Source of the DNA: Rhinopomastus cyanomelas
Taxonomy: Eukaryota > Chordata > Aves > Bucerotiformes > Rhinopomastidae
Reading direction: 5' to 3'
Length of the DNA: 64,000 nt
Assembly (NCBI GenBank): GCA_013400115.1
Contig: VXBP01003670.1
Location: 35,105 to 99,104, forward strand
This document shows, piece by piece, positions 12,003 to 24,232 of the stretch. The position numbers and the translations under genes were made by a program. The notes under the pieces are model-generated. The model ran no database searches and was not told where the DNA came from. It saw only the letters and a list, made by a program, of their open reading frames with translations. Position 1 is the stretch's first letter; every line of letters begins with the position of its first letter.

Positions 12003-12443
12003 CAATAAGATGATGAACAGAGTGAAGCATCTCCCTGATGAGGAAAGGTTGAGGGAGCTGGATCTCTTGAGCTTGGAAAACAGGAGGCTGAGGGCTGACC
12101 CCATGAATGTTGATAAATATGGAAAAGGTGGGTATCAGGAGGATGGAGCCAGGCTCTGCTCGGCGGCACCCAATGGTAGGATGAGGGGCAATGGGTGTGA
12201 GCTGCAACAGAGGAGATTCCACATCAATTTGAGAAGGAACTTCTTCCCAGTGAGGGTGACAGAGCACTGGAAGGGGCTGCCCAGGGTGGTTGTGGAGTCT
12301 CCTTCTCTGGAGACATTTAAAACCCACCTGGCCATGTTCCTGTGTGACTAGGGGATCTAGGGGATCCTTCTGTGGCAGGGGGATTGGACTGCATGATCTT
12401 TCGAGATCCCTTGTAGTCCCTAATGTTCTGTGAATCTGTGATT
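12003..12443 (+). mobile_element. CR1 LINE 3' fragment, group I
   Basis: An open frame at 12,010-12,351 (113 codons) is the ORF2 C-terminus with 'HLPDEERLRELDLLSLE', 'HINLRRNFFPVRVTEHW' and 'GLPRVVVESPSLETFKT'. It is followed by the group I 3'UTR and an end at 'aatgttctgtgaatctgtg'. The frame is intact from its first methionine to the stop. Together with its close match to the copies at 3245 and 43,795, this points to a fairly recent insertion. Confidence 0.93.
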
Positions 12444-12829
12444 CAGTGCTTTAGAAAAGCTGCAAGGCAACTCAAATGTCTATGGGCCAGACTTTAATCT
12501 TAGTTCATAACTTAGTGTGGTCCATCCAAAGCTGTTTGGTTCATGCAAAACTATACTTAGGCCATTGAAACTGCAGAGTGGCTTTTGTGTTTGGTTCCAA
12601 AAGAAGCCAGTAGTGTGTGCTTTGACAAATGCAGGGTGAAAGGATCAAACCGATTACAAAGTCACTCAGTGTTCTATCCCCAGTGAATTCATTACCTCCC
12701 ATTTCCATTTTGTCAGGATCATTTCCCATACTAAACAGAGAATAGAAAAAACATCCCTTTTTGTGTTGATGTGCCCTGCTTCCACACATTTCCTACTGGC
12801 TACCTCTGGCAATTATAGAAATTTGCTTC
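12444..12829. other. Non-coding unique sequence
   Basis: No feature recognised between two same-strand CR1 copies. The only frame is 82 codons on the minus strand, without motifs. Confidence 0.55.
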
Positions 12830-13073
12830 GAGCTTCAACAGGATGGGTTTAAACCGGACATCAGGAAAAAGTTGTTTATGGATGGAGTGGTCAGGCACTG
12901 GAATGGGCTGCCCAGGGTGATGGTGGAGTTGCTGTTCCTGGAGGTGTTTAAAAGTCGCTTAGATATAGTGTTGGAGGATATGATTTAGGAGTGAACTTGT
13001 AGAGGAGGGTTGATGATTGTACTTGATGATTCCAAGGGTCTTTTCCAACCTGAATGATGCTGTGATTCTCTGA
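12830..13073 (+). mobile_element. CR1 LINE 3' fragment, group II
   Basis: Begins in the 'gcttcaacaggatgggttta' block and runs through 'gtggtcaggcactggaatgg' and 'ctgcccagggtgatggtgga'. It ends with 'ccaagggtcttttccaacct', then 'tgatgctgtgattctctga'. Its closest relative in the window is 60,189-60,425. It is a short 5'-truncated copy (about 244 bp). Confidence 0.92.
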
Positions 13074-15313
13074 ATTAAACTGTGATTTCTTAATACAGAA
13101 AAAGATGAACATACTCTGAGAAAAGCACATCCAGCACCTTCTGTTCTTGCTGTAACCTTTTCTTTCAGAGGTGCTCTATCATCTGCTGCCTGCAAAAGGC
13201 CGTAAGCTGATGGCACATACATTCCAATGAGTGTTGGCTCTCACATGAGGAATTAGCTGTAGAAATCAGATATAAATTTTTCTTTTCATTAGCACTGAAT
13301 ATGGGACTTTGATTTGTAATGAGGTCAAAGGCATGAGAAGTGATTTACAGTGCGTGCAAGGAATTAAGGAACTTCTGTGTGAAGTAAATGAAGGGGAAAA
13401 AAAATCCCATATTAAAAAATTAGTGGCTTCACCTTTGGAAAAATAATGATCACGCAGTGTATCGCTTTCTAAGCAAATTATAAGTTAATATGTCTTTTAT
13501 TTGCAGAGAGAGCTAATTAAACTTTGACTCTGTAGCAGACACTCTTAAAATTTGCCAGCAGAAGTGTCACTTGCAGGAATGCATTAAGTGCTTCTACATA
13601 ACAATCTCATTAAAAATTAAGAAGTTACTTGCAAATTTATCAAAGCTGAGGATGTCATATTCATTGAGATTTGCTTAATTTAACACAGGGAGAAAAAGTG
13701 GAGTAGAAGGGGCAGCTATTACAGAAACTAGGCGGCTCTGCCTCAAATCCAGGGGAAGAGCAGATTGAAGTCCAAAGCAGGTTTGGATGTTGTGTCATTG
13801 TAGAGTGAGGAACTGAGAATTAACTCTGGGCTGCAACAAAGCATCATCACTTCAAGATTGGAAATGGCCTCTCTGATAACCTTGACATTAAAAAAAAAAA
13901 AAGAGAGACGAAAAAGATTAATGAAGAAACTTTGGCTCAGGATGAAAGGAATATCTGATACTGAGAAGCTGAGCAGAGGACAGAACTAGAGCAGGTCCAG
14001 TTGAGTGAATGAGTGGCAGAGGAAGCCCTCAGCGCAGATGTGGAATTAACTGAGTGGAGCCAAGGTCAGACTTCAGTGTATGACTTAATGGAAGGGAATT
14101 TCAAGGCTAATAAAAGCCCTTCTTCACTCTTAAGAAGTTGACAGCTGGAGATGTTGTCATCTGAAGATGTTAGCAGTACTTTGTTGAACCCAAGAGACTA
14201 ACTCCCAGGAAACTATGGCATTACAATTTATGGGTTAGGAGTAGCAGATTACTCAGTGCTGGAGAAAAGTTTGAGGTAAGTGACTGAGGAAGATGACTGG
14301 TCAAAAAGAGCCTGGAAGTGACCTTTGTTAAGCTGAAAGGAGGGCAACATCCCTTCATGTAATGACCAGCTGAAAAAGCCAGGGTGCAAAGAATCCTGAG
14401 TCCTTTCTCTTAGTTGTTTCTCTTTAATAGGTTGATGTGTGCCTAGAAGATCTGCTTATTAAAAACCCAGTGGTCCTCAGGATGCTTAGCATTTGCTGCT
14501 TGGCAAAAGGGAGTTCTAAACCCACTGAACTCACACAGCCAAGTTCTGTCTTCACATGGTACTAAATCCTGCAGAGGCGGGAAGGAAAGTGTGATATACT
14601 TGATATCAGATATAATTGACAGTAAATATGTTGGTGTCCTTTTAGCTATAAGCTTTACCCACAGGCTTTACTCTGTATTCTTTATAACTCTGTTGATACT
14701 TGTGGACACCAAAGTACCCTAAAACCCAAGGAAGGATTTTTTTTTCAGTAGGTTTTTTGATAGAATGAGTGCCATGGGCTCTTCACCAGGAAGGTTGTTT
14801 GCTTCTTTCTTGCAGCAGGACCCATTCAATGTTGTGTAACACATGGGTCCCAGTTCAGGCTTTGCTTATAATGCTTGTCAGTAGAGACCTTAGGAAGTTT
14901 GTACTTGCTTAACTCTTTCATCTCGCATGTCAAGATAAGAACCTGCAGAGCAACATTAAAGTAGAAAATTAGGAGAGGATATGGTGTGCACTGATCTAAA
15001 TCTTCATTCTTTTCACTCAAACCTTGTGAGGAGATAAGGGTTTGCATATTTTCCGGACTTGGGTAAAAATAGCTGTTGATGTTTATTGTCTGCCTCAGCA
15101 TAATGAAAATAATGGAAGTTTGTGTGTTTAGTAATACAGTAGCTCAGGCTAATTGCACATGGCCACAGCAAGAGCTGCGATCCCTGAGCTGTTCCCTGTG
15201 TGTTTTTGGTTACAGGAACAGTGCAGACTTGAAAACTATTGTATTAGTTGGAAAAAGTTAAGGAGTTATCTTGGGTCCCTGGCATATGAAGATCATTCAT
15301 GATCAAGTCATAG
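13074..15313. other. Non-coding unique sequence, about 2.2 kb, candidate conserved element at 13,250-13,690
   Basis: No repeat or exon recognised. The part at 13,250-13,690 is AT-rich, complex sequence with many TAATTA/ATTAA-like words and no repeat decay. That is the look of a conserved non-coding element, but I cannot test conservation here. The rest (13,700-15,300) has only short frames, the longest being 91 codons (-, 14,826-15,101). Confidence 0.4.
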
Positions 15314-15728
15314 TATCAGAATCGTAGAATTGTTTAGATTGGAAAAATCCTTTAAGTTCATCAAGTCCAACTGTAAACATATCACTGCCAAGTTCAGTGC
15401 TAAGCCATGACCCACAGCACTGCATCAACATGGCTTTTAAATACCTCCAAGGATAGGCACTCAACCGCTTCCCTGGATGGCCTGGTCCAGTGCTCAGCAA
15501 TCCTTCTGGTGAAGGAGTCTTTCCTGATGTTGAACCTAAGTCTCCCCTGGCACAAGCTTGAGGCCTATTGCTTTTGTCTTATTAGGGCAAGAGACCAACC
15601 CCCCACCTTGCTACACCCACCTTTCAAGTAGTTGCAGAGAGTTATATGGTCTCCCCAGATCCCCCTTTTCTTTAGGCTGAACAACCTCAGATCTCTGAGA
15701 TGCTCACTGTAAGACCTGTGCTCCAGTC
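15314..15728 (-). mobile_element. CR1 LINE 3' fragment, group II-like
   Basis: The left end reads 'atcagaatcgtagaattg', then 'ttggaaaaatcctttaagtt' and 'catcaagtccaactgtaaac', a reverse-complement CR1 3' end. The body ('ggcctggtccagtgctcagc', 'tttcctgatgttgaacctaa') covers the antisense ORF2 C-terminus. The right part reaches 'aggctgaacaacctcagatc' and 'gacctgtgctccagt'. The coding frame is broken. Confidence 0.9.
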
Positions 15729-16258
15729 AAAGTTATCTGGGCCAGGTTAACCAGCTGAAATTGTCTTGGTAGTGCTGTTTTGTCAGTGTGAGATACTGAG
15801 CTCTTACCGAGATCAGGAGCACACAAGGAGGATTTAACTTGGGTTGTATGCAAACAGATTGTTCAGCTATAGCAACAGTTCACGGCAGGCAGAAACTGTG
15901 GTGGTTTTTCTCCTTTTGGTGCAAAAATGGTTGGAGAGTGGGAGGAGAGACAGTCCTTTGCCCTGGAGGTTTCTGCGCTACGATCCCAATGGCAGCCAAA
16001 ACCCACTCTCACCCCAAAGAAGCCCTACACTAGGGTTTGAAAAGCAGTGTCTAAACATTGGCTAAGGGCATTTAAAATTGGTTGGTGACCATGGGAAAGT
16101 TGGATCACTGCAGTGACACTGGAAAATGGTGCTGAATGAGCAAAATTCAAACCCTAGAATTGTCTACATGGACCAAACTCCTTGTTATGATCTGTTCTTC
16201 CCAAAGCTTTAACCCTATTATTCAACTAATACATAAAATTGATTTTTAGGTGGTGAAA
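15729..16258. other. Non-coding unique sequence
   Basis: Two overlapping + strand frames of 64 and 73 codons (15,839-16,065) use the same bases and show no motif. Nothing else recognised. Confidence 0.5.
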
Positions 16259-16875
16259 ATCATAGAATCATAGAATGGGCAGGATTGGAAGGGAGATCAT
16301 CTAATTCCAACCCTTCTAGTGGACACATTCGCTAGATCAGGTTACTCAGGGCCCCATAAAGCCTGGCCTTGAACACTTACAGGGATGGGACAGCCACAAC
16401 TTCCTTGGGCAACCTGTTCCAGCATCTCAGCACCCTCACAGCAAAGAATTTTTTCTTCATGTCCAATCCCTCTTCAAGTCTGGAATCCTTTCCCCTTGTC
16501 ATCTCACAGCCACCCACATCAGAAGCCCTCCCCCAGCTTTCTTGTAGACCCTTTCAGAGATTGGAAAGTTGCTAGAAGGTCACCTCAGAGCTGCTTCTTC
16601 TCCAGGCTGAACAATCCCAACTTGCTCAGCCTGTGCTCATAGGGTAGGGGCTCCAGTCCTCTGATCATTGGAGTTGCTCTCCTCTGGACACCTTCCAGGA
16701 GCTCTGTGTCCTTCTGATATTGGGGACTCCAGAACTCCACTTCCAGGAGCTCTGTGTCCTTCTGATATTGGGGACACAGGACTCCAGGTAGGGGCTCACA
16801 AGCATAGAGTAGAGGAGAAAGACCTCCCTGAACCGACTGTCACTGCTGCTCCTGGTGCAGCCCAGAATGCAGTTC
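16259..16875 (-). mobile_element. CR1 LINE 3' fragment, group IV, with internal 48-bp duplication
   Basis: Has the 3' end in reverse complement (atcatagaatcatagaatgg), then 'gatgggacagccacaacttc', 'ttcttcatgtccaatccctc' and 'caagtctggaatcctttccc', the group IV hallmark. It extends far into ORF2 to 'gtagaggagaaagacctccc'. At about 617 bp it is one of the longest copies. A 48-bp segment is tandemly doubled at 16,693-16,788, which makes the antisense protein repeat itself ('VPNIRRTQSSWK' twice in the minus-strand frame at 16,665-17,141). Confidence 0.92.
16693..16788. repeat. 48-bp tandem duplication inside a CR1 copy
   Basis: Two adjacent 48-bp units start at 16,693 and 16,741. The first 35 bases of each are identical; the last dozen differ. 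It is a local duplication inside the group IV CR1 copy, absent from other copies here. Confidence 0.85.
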
Positions 16876-18431
16876 TGCAAATCAGCTAGAAATGAAGCAC
16901 CTAGTCGAAATGCAATCTTAGCTTGTATTTGTAAACTTAGATCATATATTTTAGTGGTGGGTTTTTTCCTCTCAGTTGTTTTAGCATTATTTAACAAAAG
17001 CGATTGTATTATTTGGGACACCGAAAGGCTGCACTGGAAAATCGAGTTACGTGACAAACTCAACGGGTAAGTTACAGCCAGCGAGATTGCTCTTACCAAG
17101 GGGTGCTCTGCTGTTGTGTTTCCTCTATTAACTGTTAGCATATCACGTAAAAATAACGCTCACCATAGCAAGGCGTTAGGCCTGACTGCAGAACTGGAAG
17201 CCTGTAAAAGTTAGAGTCTTTGAGGGCTGGTTTTGGAGTGCCCAGAGGAGAAACTGTGGCAGTACCCTAAGCTGTGCTTTCCTATGTTTGCGTGAGTGAC
17301 GCAACGAGCAGCCCCAGACGCAGACGCGAATGCAGGGGAATGATGAAAGACCATGGCAATAGCACGGGCGAGATCGATGCTTGTCAGTAACAGACTGGGG
17401 GGGGGGGGAGAGAGAGAGAAAAGATCCTCTGGTCTGAGGGCCAGCTCAGGTGAACCAATGTTTAGTGCAAACACTTGGGTTTCCAAAACCACAGGGCACA
17501 GAAGACAGTACATCGAGCTTCGGTTTCTTGCACTGTTCTGTGAGGTTTAGAAGGAAATGCAGCCAGAATTAATGGTCATTACCTGATGAAAACCAGACAT
17601 CCTTGGGAATAGGCTTGTACAACCCAGGATAAGGCTAAATGTAATTAAAAGGATTCCACTGAGACCACAATGGCAGAGGAGCCAGAGGAAGCGGATAGAT
17701 CTCAAAGTGTGAAACCATCATCGTAAGGAAAGACTTTTTTTTCAGAAAGATCAAGAGAAAGAAAAAGTCCATAGAACAGTTAATTGAAGAAGAGAAAGTG
17801 ACAATTGCTTTGTCAATGACTTGTAAAGAGGGAATTGGTGTTACTTTCCAAGTTCTCCTTGAATGTGTCTTAGTTAACCAAGGGTTGGGCAGTTCCAGAG
17901 CCTGATTCACTACTTACAGTAGTCGTTTCGTCTGCTCTTCCTTTGTAAGGGAAGGTTTGAAAATGACCACACCTTAGATTTCACTCAGGAAGGTATTTTA
18001 ATGTCCCTGCTTTGTACAGTAATCCCGTAATCATTGCCAAACTCAAGCGACACTTCCCCTTCACTCCTTTGCTTTACACACTTCTAGGGTCTTTTGCAGT
18101 GCAGCTGACACTATCACAGGGACCTGAAAAAGCTATTGAGGGCGTTCCTTCCCAGTACCGGTCACTCACATTGCTGTGGCCTGTGGGTTCCTAAGCCCTT
18201 TCTACACCAGCTTACGTTAGAAGCAAGAACAGCTTAGGGTAGTGGGTTTGCTCCAGTAAATGCTGGAGTGGAGTACAATTAGCCTAATGTCTGTGCTGAA
18301 TTAATGGATGGTTTCACCTAAATTTAACACAGAAGGGGAACAAAAAAAAAATCTATAAAATTATGATTACAAACCATGATTTAAAAATGAAGCAGAACTT
18401 TGTTCTTGGTTAAAATGTTTCTGGGATGTGT
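16876..18431. other. Non-coding unique sequence with a G12/(AG)n tract
   Basis: About 1.55 kb without a recognised gene. A run of 12 G (17,397-17,408) followed by AG dinucleotides (to about 17,420) is the only low-complexity feature. Open frames of 100 (-, 17,211-17,513) and 91 (-, 17,635-17,910) codons have no known motif. Confidence 0.5.
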
Positions 18432-18808
18432 ATTGGAGAAGGCCCTAGGGGGACTTCAGAGTACCCTTCCTAGTGCCTGAAGGGACTACAGGAAAGCTGG
18501 AGAGGGACTTTTTATGAGGGTCTCTGGTGACAGGACCCTAGTGACTGTACTCACTCTAGTGATAGGGGTGGTTTCAAGCTAAAATGAGATGAGATTGAAG
18601 GCAGAAATTCCTCCCTCTGAGGGTGCTCAGGCCCTAGAACAGATTTCCCAGGGAGACTGGGGGTTCTCCATCCCTGGAAGTGTTCAAGGAGAGATTGAGT
18701 GGGGCTCTGGGCACCTTGATCTGGTGAGAGGTGTCACTGCCCATGGCAGGGGGTTGGCACTGGGTGATCTCTCAGCTCCCTTCAACCCAAATAATTCTAT
18801 TCTGTATT
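18432..18808 (+). mobile_element. CR1 LINE 3' fragment, group V
   Basis: Shows 'ggtttcaagctaaaatgaga', 'ctccctctgagggtgctcag' and 'gagaggtgtcactgcccatg', then 'gcagggggttggcactgggt', the group V 3' region. It ends at 'cccaaataattctattctg'. The upstream part (18,432-18,540) is a more decayed continuation into ORF2. No open frame survives in the sense direction over the full copy. Confidence 0.9.
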
Positions 18809-21395
18809 TCCAAGGGCTACAGGTGGGAAAAAATAAGCTGTCAGGATTAATTTTGCAAAGCTTTATGAATTTGCTTCTGATAAGCAAATAAAGGACCAAC
18901 AATACAATTTAGTAATTTATCCAGTATATTGGGATTCATGGGCTACTCAGAAGCTTCGCCCTCAGGCAAGACCTGTAGTAGTTGCAGGGAGATGATTTAT
19001 GCATCGCAATAAATGTTACTGCTCAATCTGTTTGCTTGTTCAGTGCTTACAGTCCCAAAAGAAAAGTCGATCTGCGATTAGGACTGGCACTCATTATCAG
19101 TCAGCTTTATACAGTCCTGTAAAAGTCACTCAGCTGACAGAAATATTAGCAGAATGTTTTATAGATCTTTTTTTTTTTGCTCCAGCTGAATCCTCGTCGC
19201 GATGAGGAGCTCCGAGGCCGTCGTGCTGGCCTGCAGGACTGGAGTTGCGTGTAGATGAGTAGTTTCACTCAGTGGTTCACTGCAAATGAACATCTGGACC
19301 ATATATTGGTTCCATGTGTGCAAATGAGATCAGCCCAAATAATGACCAGAATCAATCAACCTTCAGCCTAGAAGTAACGGACACTGGTACTGATTTGTTA
19401 GACAACCAGAATTGGCAGCACCTTGCATAATTTGGCACCAATTGACAAAGATTAGACTGGTTTGGGGTCTGACTGGTTATTAATTTGAGCTCACTCTTTC
19501 CTCCTCCCCATCCCCCTTCCCCAAATAGTTTGCAAAGTAAAATCAGCTGCGGCTTCATTGTCCCTGCCCCCTCCTTTTCATACCAGCCCTAATTGTTTCA
19601 GACAAACAAGTGAGCTTGTGGCCTGTTCACTTTACACAGGAAGACATGAATTCTTTGATCCATACAATATTCTCTCCTTCAACCTTGGAGCTATTTACCA
19701 AGATTTATTTGCAGACAGACAGTAAAGCAGCTCTTTACAAATGGAAATGAGTTCAGCTTCTTTGATTTTTTGGCTCACATGTTTTTTCCCCCCCTTCCCG
19801 TAGCAGCGATACCACAAACCAGTCCATCGGTACCTGCGCCGGGCTTCTTTTTCATGGGAGAGCAGCACAGAGGAGTAGAAAGCGCTGTAGAGGGTTTTGA
19901 AGCTGGGTAACGCCTCTGGATCAGAGCTGGGATGAACCACAACTTGCCTGGTTTTAGGTTTTGGACTAGACTTAGAGCCGAGACAAAGCTTGGCCTCATT
20001 TTAAAATCATGTGAGAGAAAAAAGCAGCACGACGATAGGGTTAGGAGTTAGCGGTCAAGGTTAGAGGTTAGAGTATCACAGTATCAAATAAATCCCACCG
20101 TGTGATTTTGTGAATTCCAGACTCCCAGTAAAAAAAACTGAATTGGATCAAACATCCAGGGGATATTTGCGGTTCCATTACAGCAGGGCTGTCTCTGAAT
20201 GTCCTGTTTTTTCTCTAGGAGGTGTTTTCTTTGTAGTTTGGCTTAGGAACAGGGAGAAAGGCTGGTCAGACCTGAAAGTTGCTGTGTCTTGCCCGGGGTG
20301 AAATGAATGTAAAGCAGTGAAGCTGCAGCAGTGCTGAACGGCTGCACAGGGGAGGAGATCTTGGCAGTCCCGTGTGTTATCTCCTGGAGTGTTGCAAGGT
20401 TCTTCCTTTATCCCTTATAAACTCAGAATCCTGGGAAGAATTGGGATTTATAGGATGTTCCCCCAAGAATGAATTTTCCATCGAGTTGTGAGTAATGGTT
20501 GTGTAATCCAGTACAATCCATTCCCAGAGGGTCTGTCTGTCTGTCTTTAGGGATTGCTTCCAGAACTGGTGACCCTTCAGGAACACAGTGTAATTTGGTC
20601 GAGAAAGTAAGGAAACTGAAACTCCAGGTGGAAATTAAATAGGCAAAAAAGTAATTACCTGCTCGGGTCATGAGGGTTAACCCTCCCCTGACGCAAACAG
20701 GAGGGAGTCTAATGATCACAGGTGGTAGAGAATTTTCCTGACTCAAACCAGGAGCGAGACGTCCTGCAGCCCAGCAGCCCCTGGTACCATGCTGGGGTCC
20801 TGTTTTGGTGCTGACCCGGGACATCACCCGTTTTTACTGAATTGCTGGTGATTTTGACTGTGTGAGATCAGAAAGCATGAGAGAAGGCTGGCGTACCTTC
20901 CATGCCGTGTCCTGCTGGGTGTCTCAGCCCGGCACCATGGCTGCTTAATCCAGCTCGTGCCCCTGCCTGACCCTGCAGCACTTTTAAGTTCCAGAGAGAT
21001 CAAACAGGGTGGCACAGAGTGACGGGGAGGGTGGTTTGACTGCTGAGAAGGGGCTTCTTATGGGGCTCGTGGCCCTGTGCTACAGGAGCAGCTGTTTGGA
21101 GTGAAGAAGGGTGGTAGGTGCTGGTGTGTAACTTGCCTGGCTAATCTCTAACATCTATGATTCATCCGTTCTGGGGAAAACAATCACCGTGTTATCAGGG
21201 ATCTTTGAATATAAAGTGTATTTTATCGTAAATACTAAGCAGGTTGTGCCAGCTGTACTTATTGCATTCCCGTGATGCTTTTCCTAAAAGAAACCTCTGC
21301 TCTAGACACATGAAAATGTCAGAAAATGTTTTATTTCTACATTAAAATTTTGGTGTAAGCCCATGGCTTTTGTGCATCTAATGGGGAGATTTACT
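18809..21395. other. Non-coding unique sequence, about 2.6 kb
   Basis: No repeat family recognised apart from short T-runs (about 19,166) and a GTCT microsatellite (about 20,531-20,547). The longest frame is 134 codons on the minus strand (20,423-20,827), overlapping another of 69 codons in a second frame. No domain or signal is evident, so I do not call a gene. Confidence 0.5.
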
Positions 21396-21458
21396 ACTTG
21401 GGGGTCGGACTACATGACCTTTGGAGGTCTCTTCCAACCCAGGCGATTCTGTGATTAG
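21396..21458 (+). mobile_element. CR1 LINE 3' tip only
   Basis: About 63 bases matching the CR1 3' terminus: 'tcggactacatgacctttgg', 'aggtctcttccaacccaggc' and 'gattctgtgatt'. It is a severely 5'-truncated insertion. Confidence 0.85.
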
Positions 21459-22659
21459 TTTGACAGAAGAAATGCTGTTTATATCTGCTATTTTTGCTTT
21501 AATTATCATTGTCTAATTAGAGACTGTTATTGGTGGCATTGAACTGGCATGAATTTCAGTTCATGGGGGATGACAGCATCTCCACAGCCTGTGCTGTGTG
21601 GCTGACATCAACCTGCCCAGAGAAAGGAGAAACCACAGCGCACCATATTGTACAATTACATTAGAATGTAAACCCAACCCTTAAAACCTCTTCCTACCCC
21701 AAAGTGATGGCAAGACAGCAGTGGTGGGATTCATTGTTGAATTCCTAGACCTCTTGGCTGTGCAGGACATCCCACTGCAGCTCCTCGCAGGGATCGTTTG
21801 CTCTGGTTCCTGTGTGCAGTTCAAAACAGTAGGAATTGCTTCATCCTCCCAGATTCTTGAACGCTCTCCCTTGGTTGTCATTTTGTGCCTTGCCTGTGCC
21901 AGATAACCACTTGTGCTGTTGTTTTCTTCCAAAGCACCCATAAAGGAATTTGTATTTGGCTTTTCTTTCTTTAAACAAGTGGTCCAGCAAGTTCACATCT
22001 AAAGAAAGGAGATTAACCTCATTGAAATGTGATGGGAAATGTTCTGCATCTATCTGTATGAGAGAAGAACCAAAACCCGAGCAGAAAGCTGCAGCGATGG
22101 TTCTAAGTGCAGAGTATCCACAATCTGTGGGTGTGGAGAGGAAGGGGGAGCAGTCAGTTTTCTGCAGAGTAACTTTCTAAGTTTATTCTGAGTAAATTTC
22201 TCAGGAGTTTCCTTTCACCCTTCCCAGGTGTGTGTGACCAGCTCTGCTACTGGATACCAATAAAACTCTGGATACTAAAGAGATTATTTTTTTTTTTTAA
22301 ATACCCCAAGCATAGCTGTTATGACTGCACTCATGCAGGAGGATCTGTGGTAGGGTGTGAGCTGGACCCTGAGAGACTGGCACTGCTCTCACCAGGAGTT
22401 TCCAGAGGAGCTGATACTACAAACCATCATCAGCTGTAGCAGCAGCTCCAACTCCCAGCTGCTTGCCTGTGCAGGAGGCAACTTTCAGCAGAAATTGAAA
22501 TGCTTCAGTGCAAGGGCAGAGCTCAGGTGCTTTCAGGTGAGATGATACAGAGCTTTTCACAGCAGCCACACCTCAGAGGTTCCTGCTGTTGCTCAGAGAC
22601 AGCTATTTCTGATACAATTTCTGAGCTTTGAGTTCACCGATGATGACGTTCACTTGACA
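21459..22659. other. Non-coding unique sequence
   Basis: Frames of 86 (-, 21,681-21,941), 76 (+, 21,950-22,180) and 69 (+, 22,230-22,439) codons; none recognised. No repeat identified. Confidence 0.5.
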
Positions 22660-22747
22660 GCTGGACTTGATTTTGGAAGTCCCTTCCAACCTTAATGATT
22701 CAATTCTAACCTTAATGATTCTGTTCTATTCTACTATCCTATTCAAT
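22660..22747 (+). mobile_element. CR1 LINE 3' tip with duplicated terminal motif
   Basis: Contains 'ctggacttgattttggaagt' and 'cccttccaaccttaatgatt'. A second 'ctaaccttaatgattctgtt' follows 24 bases later, so the terminal segment is partly doubled, as expected from slippage at the CR1 tail. Confidence 0.8.
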
Positions 22748-22833
22748 CTTGAGTTCTCTAAACACAAGGGTCGTTTGGTACTGAGGATCCTAAAATCTGC
22801 CTTACTTCCCTTAATTTAGCAGCTAAGAGCAGT

Positions 22834-22989
22834 TGTAGAGTGGTGGAGTCACCATTCCTGGAGGTGTTTAAAAAATGGGTAGCTAAGCACTTGAGGCCAT
22901 GTTCTAGGGATTAGGGAGATATTGGGATGAAGATTGGACTTGATGATCCTGGAGGTCCTTTCCAGCCATAATGATTCTGTGATTCTATT
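22834..22989 (+). mobile_element. CR1 LINE 3' fragment, group II-like
   Basis: Starts at 'gtggtggagtcaccattcct', carries 'ggaggtgtttaaaaaatggg' and ends 'ttccagccataatgattctg', then 'tgattctatt'. It lies in the same orientation about 90 bp after the previous tip. The two may be remnants of one older and one younger insertion. Confidence 0.9.
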
Positions 22990-24232
22990 CTCTGCCATCT
23001 CTGCACCCCTGGGGTGTGAACTGCATCTCTTTGACTTTCAGTGGTCCAAAGAAGGCAGCATTTCTTCCCCCATAGAACATCTGCCCATGAAAATTGTCTA
23101 CTTATTGTGGTACATTCTGACCTGCCTAGAGAACTGGGTGCTGGCTAGTAGCTACAAAGCGGGCAGCTGAATGCTCTGCTCAGCGCTGTATGCAAGTGCC
23201 TTCTTGCTTTTTATTTACTTTTCCTTGATGTCTCTGCAGTGGACCTAGCAGCAGCTTTGTCCCCTGCTCAGAGTAGGTGTCACACCAGCTCTGCAAGGCA
23301 GGTCTGTTGTGATAGTTACTCACAGTTGGGTCTGTGGAGTATGTCCCTTTTTCTTTCAAGATGCTCTGTGCTACCAAATAAGGGGAAAACGTGTTCCCCA
23401 ATGCTGTGATAAGTCAGAGGTATAAGTTACAGCTTTACCATATTGAGAAAGGAATGCTGAGCTCACCCTTCACTATCAGTGCAGAAACAGAGCTAAGCTA
23501 TAAGACCTGGCAATACTCAGCGAAGCAGCGACATCATCGTGCAGAGAGGGAATCGGGGCTTTCCCCCCCTCATTTTTTAATTTGCCTTTTGCAGTAGGAA
23601 CTATTTGTGTTTGTTTCTCACTTCTCAGTGTTTTGTTCTCATTCTCTTTGGCTAAAATGCCTTATGATCAAATCCACCCCCACCCAAGAAAAACAAGAAA
23701 ATAATTCTCTCAGCTCATTTTAGTTAACTTATGCTTTTTCATACCATTTTCCAGCTTCTGTGAACAGCTGAATTTACTGTAGTTAATAATAAATATTCAA
23801 AAAAGGAAGGCACCGGAAAATACAGCTAAACTAAACAGCACTAATCTGCTCATCAGCTTGTTCTTGGTTTCTTATTTTTTTTATCCTTTTCAGCTTTTCT
23901 TTTTTTTCTTGCTTTTTATTTAATGTCTTAAGGGGGAAAACCCCACCTTGTCTTGTTACCAGCCTTGTTACACAGGAAATGAGCATTAAAAAAACCCAAT
24001 TACCAGCATTATCAGCGAATCAGCTACATGAGATGTTGCCAAGTTTCTCATTTTGAGATAGCAATTAAATAAATAACAACAGAAGCAGTGGCTGGTGCTC
24101 GGAAACTCAAATCACTGTGAAATCTGAAGCATTTCCTTCTGCCAGGACATGGTGGATGTCAGGAGATGCCGTTAGCCCTTTCCTTTATCTTTACTGAATA
24201 AAAGCTCAAAAAAGCTGGGGCGAGGTTTGAAT
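22990..24232. other. Non-coding unique sequence
   Basis: No exon or repeat recognised. The stretch 23,640-24,150 is repeat-free, AT-rich and complex, and could hold regulatory sequence (inference only). Confidence 0.45.

Noticed and set aside
20033..20075. GGTTAG-like words resembling interstitial telomere repeats
   Set aside because: Only a few degenerate words (ggttagg, ggttagag) with irregular spacing; no TTAGGG array.
20423..20827. 134-codon minus-strand frame as a possible exon or small gene
   Set aside because: No domain, no homology I recognise, no clear splice or promoter context, and overlapping frames on the same strand. The length is within chance for 64 kb.
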